From assembly GCF_033001325.1 (NCBI RefSeq), contig NZ_CP133111.1, positions 2,108,001 to 2,172,000 of the forward strand: DNA of 64,000 nt, in the 5' to 3' direction. The stretch comes from Rhodopseudomonas sp. BAL398 (lineage in GTDB: Bacteria > Pseudomonadota > Alphaproteobacteria > Rhizobiales > Xanthobacteraceae). The notes under the pieces are model-generated. The model was given only the letters and a program-made list of their open reading frames with translations. It was not told where the DNA came from and searched no databases. Shown here piece after piece: positions 63,595 through 64,000 of this stretch; within the stretch, counting starts at the first letter, position 1, and each line of letters begins with the position of its first letter. A program made the position numbers and the translations under genes.

Positions 63595-64000
63595 TCATCG
63601 CACAAGCCGCTTCGCCGATGCGGCGAGCTCGGCAGCGGGCAAGCCGCCCGGCAAGACTTCGATGAGGTCGGCCATCTCCAGAATGCCGACGGCGGCGCGG
63701 ATCAGCGGCACCGCCATCACCGCGCCGGTGCCCTCGCCGAGCCGGAAGCCGAGATCGAGATAGGGCTCGGCGTCGAGCGCCTGCAGCAGCGCGGCGTGGC
63801 CGCGTTCGGCGGAGCGATGCGAGAACACGCAATAGTCGCGCGCCGCCGGCTGCAGCCGCACCGCGACCAGCGCCGCCGCAGCAGCAATGAAGCCGTCGAT
63901 CACCACGGGGCGCCGGCGCGCGGCGGCGCCGAGCACGGCGCCCGCCATCATCGCAATATCGTAGCCGCCGAATTCGGCCAGTACGTCGAGCGGCGCGGTG
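63595..64000 (-). CDS. cobT: CobT, nicotinate-nucleotide-dimethylbenzimidazole phosphoribosyltransferase, C-terminal part
   Basis: The frame is open to the right edge, so only the last 135 residues are visible. They match CobT: LAEFGGYDIAMMAGA, PVVIDGFIAAAAAL, FSHRSAERGHA and LDLGFRLGEGTGAVMAVPLIRAA. The enzyme makes alpha-ribazole phosphate for the lower ligand of cobalamin. The tail after LEMADLIEVLPGG is typical in length. Confidence 0.93.
   Translation of the reverse strand, partial: TAPLDVLAEFGGYDIAMMAGAVLGAAARRRPVVIDGFIAAAAALVAVRLQPAARDYCVFSHRSAERGHAALLQALDAEPYLDLGFRLGEGTGAVMAVPLIRAAVGILEMADLIEVLPGGLPAAELAASAKRLVR

Overview
The window is a GC-rich chromosomal segment from an alphaproteobacterium. 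It most resembles the Rhodopseudomonas/Bradyrhizobium group, judged from gene families, codon style, TorCAD respiration, Liv-type transporters and the intergenic palindrome family near 60.2 kb. Genes are dense and arranged in long operons. I see no tRNA, rRNA, CRISPR array or recognisable insertion sequence. All identities are recognised by eye from protein motifs; no database was searched.

Layout. 0-1.2 kb: the end of a cydC-type ABC exporter gene with an unusually short C-terminus. 1.3-6.7 kb: a complete urease cluster ureE-F-AB(fused)-C-G-D, preceded by a terminator leader and a relic of an amiR 3' end. 6.7-12.6 kb (minus): purU and a soxBDAG/mgdABCD-type operon, divergent from a GlxA-family regulator. 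13.7-23.6 kb (minus): an operon with a urea/amide-type ABC transporter (UrtABCDE family), both subunits of an N,N-dimethylformamidase-like enzyme, a Rieske-oxygenase homologue that has lost its metal ligands, an unknown 101-residue protein and a Sel1-repeat protein. 24.0-30.6 kb (plus): an XRE-cupin regulator, mgsABC (glxBCD)-gmaS and an FAD amine oxidase. 30.8-43.7 kb: a Liv-type ABC transporter, two binding proteins, and SCP-type thiolase, SDR, MaoC hydratase, acyl-CoA ligase and enoyl-CoA hydratase genes around an IclR regulator. 44-48.6 kb: an aldehyde dehydrogenase, an M50 protease, a solitary Rieske protein of the bc1 type, moaA and a small secreted protein. 48.7-56.7 kb: torCDA and torR/torS. 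56.9-60.1 kb: amiC-amiR-leader-amiE. 60.3-63.4 kb (minus): a CbbO/NorD- and CbbQ/NorQ-like pair. 63.6-64 kb: the end of cobT.

How it fits together. Much of the window releases and assimilates nitrogen and one-carbon units from amides and methylated amines. The Urt-like transporter plus dimethylformamidase would import and cleave N-substituted formamides. GmaS, MgsABC and MgdABCD would process methylamine through N-methylglutamate with folate. PurU would return formyl-folate to formate. AmiE and urease release ammonia from aliphatic amides and urea. The step from dimethylamine to methylamine is not visible.

The most interesting observation is regulatory. The leader between the ANTAR-domain regulator gene amiR and amiE (58.73-58.85 kb) has a clear homologue directly upstream of ureE (1.38-1.49 kb). 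Both copies keep a hairpin, a possible competing hairpin and an intrinsic terminator. The ureE copy still carries the tail of an amiR-like reading frame. This suggests that an amiR-leader segment was duplicated and that urease may have come under AmiC/AmiR antitermination control.
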